A stretch of DNA of 20,556 nucleotides from Pelomyxa schiedti. Taxonomy: Eukaryota > Evosea > Pelobiontida > Pelomyxidae. The translations under genes and the position numbers were made by a program. The notes beneath the pieces were generated by a model. The model saw nothing but the letters and a program-made list of their open reading frames with translations, had not been told where the DNA came from and ran no database searches. Shown here in pieces: positions 18,959 through 20,556 of the stretch (position 1 is its first letter; each line of letters starts with the position of its first letter). Location: NCBI GenBank assembly GCA_020536535.1, contig JAHLWZ010001087.1:1-20556 (forward strand), written 5' to 3'.

Positions 18959-19110
18959 ACGTGTTAAATTCAAATTCTTAAAATAGGCATTTGCGCAAGA
19001 GACAGCAGTTTGGTTCTGGTAATGGAGAACATACAAACAACCCTTCCTTCATGTATTGCCTCTCCAGATGCAAAATTGGATTACATTGACATCTTAACTG
19101 TGTGAGAACA
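18959..19110. other. 3' flank of the coiled-coil gene; nothing recognised
   Basis: A/T-rich sequence after the TAA at 18958. No frame or RNA gene is visible. Confidence 0.4.
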
Positions 19111-19129
19111 CGCCACGATAATTTTTACA

Positions 19130-19910
19130 CAAAATAGCAAATTGCTGCGGGGATGGATTACATCTGTTCAAAGCACGTTATACACAGGTTTTTCACTCAT
19201 TCATTTTGATCACAAGGCAACCACAAAGATAGAGATTTGTGCAGTAAAAATATACTTGTTCACTACGGTCCCGATTGTAAAAAAACATACAAGGTGGGTT
19301 CCAGTGTCCCCTATTACCATGGCATAACCTGCAACAGATAAGTGATATCAGAATATCCTTCTCATATTTTTCCTTCCGTTGTGGTCCTTAACCCTCCTAA
19401 CACTTCGGACTCTCAATTCTTTATGATGAATACTTTCCACCTTGGGGAACTGGAGAGGAGGGGAGAGCGGATGTATCCCAACCCGTAAGACCACTTCCGT
19501 ACCAAAACAAAGTCAATCCATCCTATACACCATTTGAATGCTTACAAAATATCAATGCCATAACGCTCAGCTATGATGTTTGGAGGTATGCTCCCTTTCT
19601 CATTATGGAAGTCCACAACCACTGACACACTCAGCACAGATTGAATCTGATTATTCCATCATATTGCCAACAAACAGAACGCATGTCCTGTTACACGCTG
19701 CTCGAACCTATCCCAGCAAACTAACTAAACTAAATTCGAATGCAATTGTTGCCTGGCTACTAGTAGTACCAAGTAGATGGGGCACCAAAAGAATCTTTGT
19801 ACTTGCGTAGATCTGCTGCGGAGATTGGGTCGCCGTTCCATGTCACCGACCAACTGTTTCGTGTCGAAACGAAATTACACGAAGGAGAATGAAAACAGTC
19901 GTATGAACAC
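19130..19910 (-). CDS. Probable minus-strand multi-exon gene, unidentified
   Basis: Several short exon-like stretches show good splice borders. One at about 19790-19870 reads SVTWNGDPISAADLRKYKDS. One at about 19560-19650 reads SVVVDFHNEKGSIPPNIIAE and ends at a GTAAGC donor. A 52-nt intron joins it in phase to GLTGWDTSALPSSPVPQGGK (about 19430-19510). One near 19290-19330 reads YAMVIGDTGTHL between a TTGCAG acceptor and a GTATGT donor. The complete exon chain, start and family are not resolved. It would be divergent from the TLC-like gene at 20100. Confidence 0.35.
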
Positions 19911-20099
19911 TTGAGCGAGGAAGGACGCGAAAAAAAAATGAGAAGTCAACCAAAACCAAAAAAAAAAGCCAGGAACACTGACCTTGAGCTGTGCCTCCCT
20001 ACGGTTAGAGCCCGACCCAGATCTTTCGTTTGACGTACGTTGAGCGTTGTTGTTGTTGGTTGGGCCGTTGCACCAAGCAAACAAGAAAGCAAATACAAC
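19911..20099. promoter_or_regulatory. Probable divergent promoter/5' UTR upstream of the TLC-like gene
   Basis: About 190 bp between the last supported minus-strand exon sequence and the ATG at 20100. Contains A-rich runs and a GTTGTTGTTGTTGG tract just upstream of the start. No defined element recognised. Confidence 0.3.
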
Positions 20100-20405
20100 A
20101 TGGGATTCCAAGAGAAGGTGGCCAGTGCCATCGCGATTGTGGTCATTCCATTCGCGTTCTATTATGCCCTCCAGGCGCGCGACTTCATCGCCGCCCACCG
20201 CACGGTTATGGGAAAGCCAGAGGAGGTTCAGTCCGCCTTCGCGTTCTTGTTGGACTTTGCCCCCGCCGTTGGCTTCGCGGTCTTCATCGTCGCCGTGCGC
20301 GTCATCGTCGGCAAGTTGATGCTGCGCAGACTCGCTGAAAAATTAGTCGTGAAACAGCCTGACTGGGATGAATCCCAATTGTCTCAACGCAGGGTTTGTA
20401 CAGTT

Positions 20406-20480
<75 letters not shown>

Positions 20481-20556
20481 GTTTTTTAACAAGTGGAGGA
20501 TTGGGGTTAATGCCAAATTCTTCTCTCTTTTTTTTTTTTTTTTTTAATGATTCGTT
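20100..20556 (+). CDS. First exon of a probable TLC-domain / ceramide-synthase-like membrane protein (partial)
   Basis: ATG at 20100 opens a 98-codon exon (20100-20393) beginning MGFQEKVASAIAIVVIPFAF. A hydrophobic helix is followed by a hydrophilic loop with 'KPEEVQSA', then a second helix (VGFAVFIVAVRVIVGKLM) and a basic 'LRRLAEKLVV...SQLSQRR' segment. This helix, basic loop and (K/R)R end just before the TLC core matches the N-terminal architecture of LAG1/ceramide synthases (sphingoid base N-acylation, ER membrane). The catalytic His-containing Lag1 motif would be in later exons outside the window. A GTTTGT donor follows at 20394, and the intron contains the long T run. Family call is moderate because only one exon is present. 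Confidence 0.48.
20407..20479 (+). repeat. 73-nt poly-T homopolymer in the first intron of the TLC-like gene
   Basis: An uninterrupted T run 12 nt into the intron, followed by a second run of about 20 T at about 20528-20545. It could be a polypyrimidine-rich intron, a poly-A retrocopy tail in antisense, or an assembly artefact; the true length is uncertain. Confidence 0.9.

Noticed and set aside
1-20556. CRISPR arrays, tRNA/rRNA genes, insertion sequences with terminal inverted repeats
   Set aside because: No regularly spaced repeats, no A/B-box pair or cloverleaf, and no transposase motifs were seen.

Overview
The window is a stretch of nuclear genome from an intron-rich, gene-dense protist. 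Genes carry many very short spliceosomal introns (mostly 31-67 nt, GT...AG). When these are removed the reading frames join in the correct phase, and five of the introns are exactly 44 nt. Long open exons lack in-frame TAA/TAG, and TGA, TAA and TAG all appear as natural stops, so the standard code applies. Low-complexity Ser/Thr/Gly/Asp tracts and a lineage-type ankyrin-like 'WL..KF' protein suggest an amoeba-like protist. The lineage is inference only.

Left part (1-4235, minus): a gene of at least 18 exons encodes a helicase of the bacterial type I restriction HsdR family. Its N-terminal nuclease is replaced by a disordered leader, and it is joined through an in-phase intron to armadillo-like helices; it runs off the left edge. 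It is divergent (about 310 bp) from a plus-strand gene (4548-5999) of unknown fold. That protein ends in five SUMO-acceptor-like motifs and a SUMO-interacting-like motif; one in-frame TAG interrupts it.

Centre (6919-12073, minus): a large mosaic gene has a disordered Pro/Thr/Ser leader, an EAKAK coiled coil, a Crinkler/RHS-like P-loop NTPase with a restriction-endonuclease-fold nuclease, MORN repeats and a SAM domain. It carries two nonsense codons and three frame breaks, so it is probably decaying, or its consensus contains errors.

Right part: an uncertain plus-strand gene (about 12.5-13.1 kb); a triose-phosphate/nucleotide-sugar transporter-like gene (minus, 14897 downward); a truncated-looking TRM6-like tRNA m1A58 methyltransferase subunit (minus, 15812 downward); a 780-residue ankyrin-like protein (minus, 18315-15929); a small coiled-coil gene (plus, ending 18958); scattered minus-strand exons at 19.1-19.9 kb; and the first exon of a probable TLC/ceramide-synthase-like membrane protein (plus, from 20100), whose first intron contains a 73-nt T run and runs off the right edge.

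The most striking content is the clustering, within 12 kb, of two genes built on prokaryotic restriction or effector-type enzymatic cores (an HsdR-like helicase and an NTPase-REase), both remodelled with eukaryotic interaction domains. A joint role in nucleic-acid defence is a hypothesis only.
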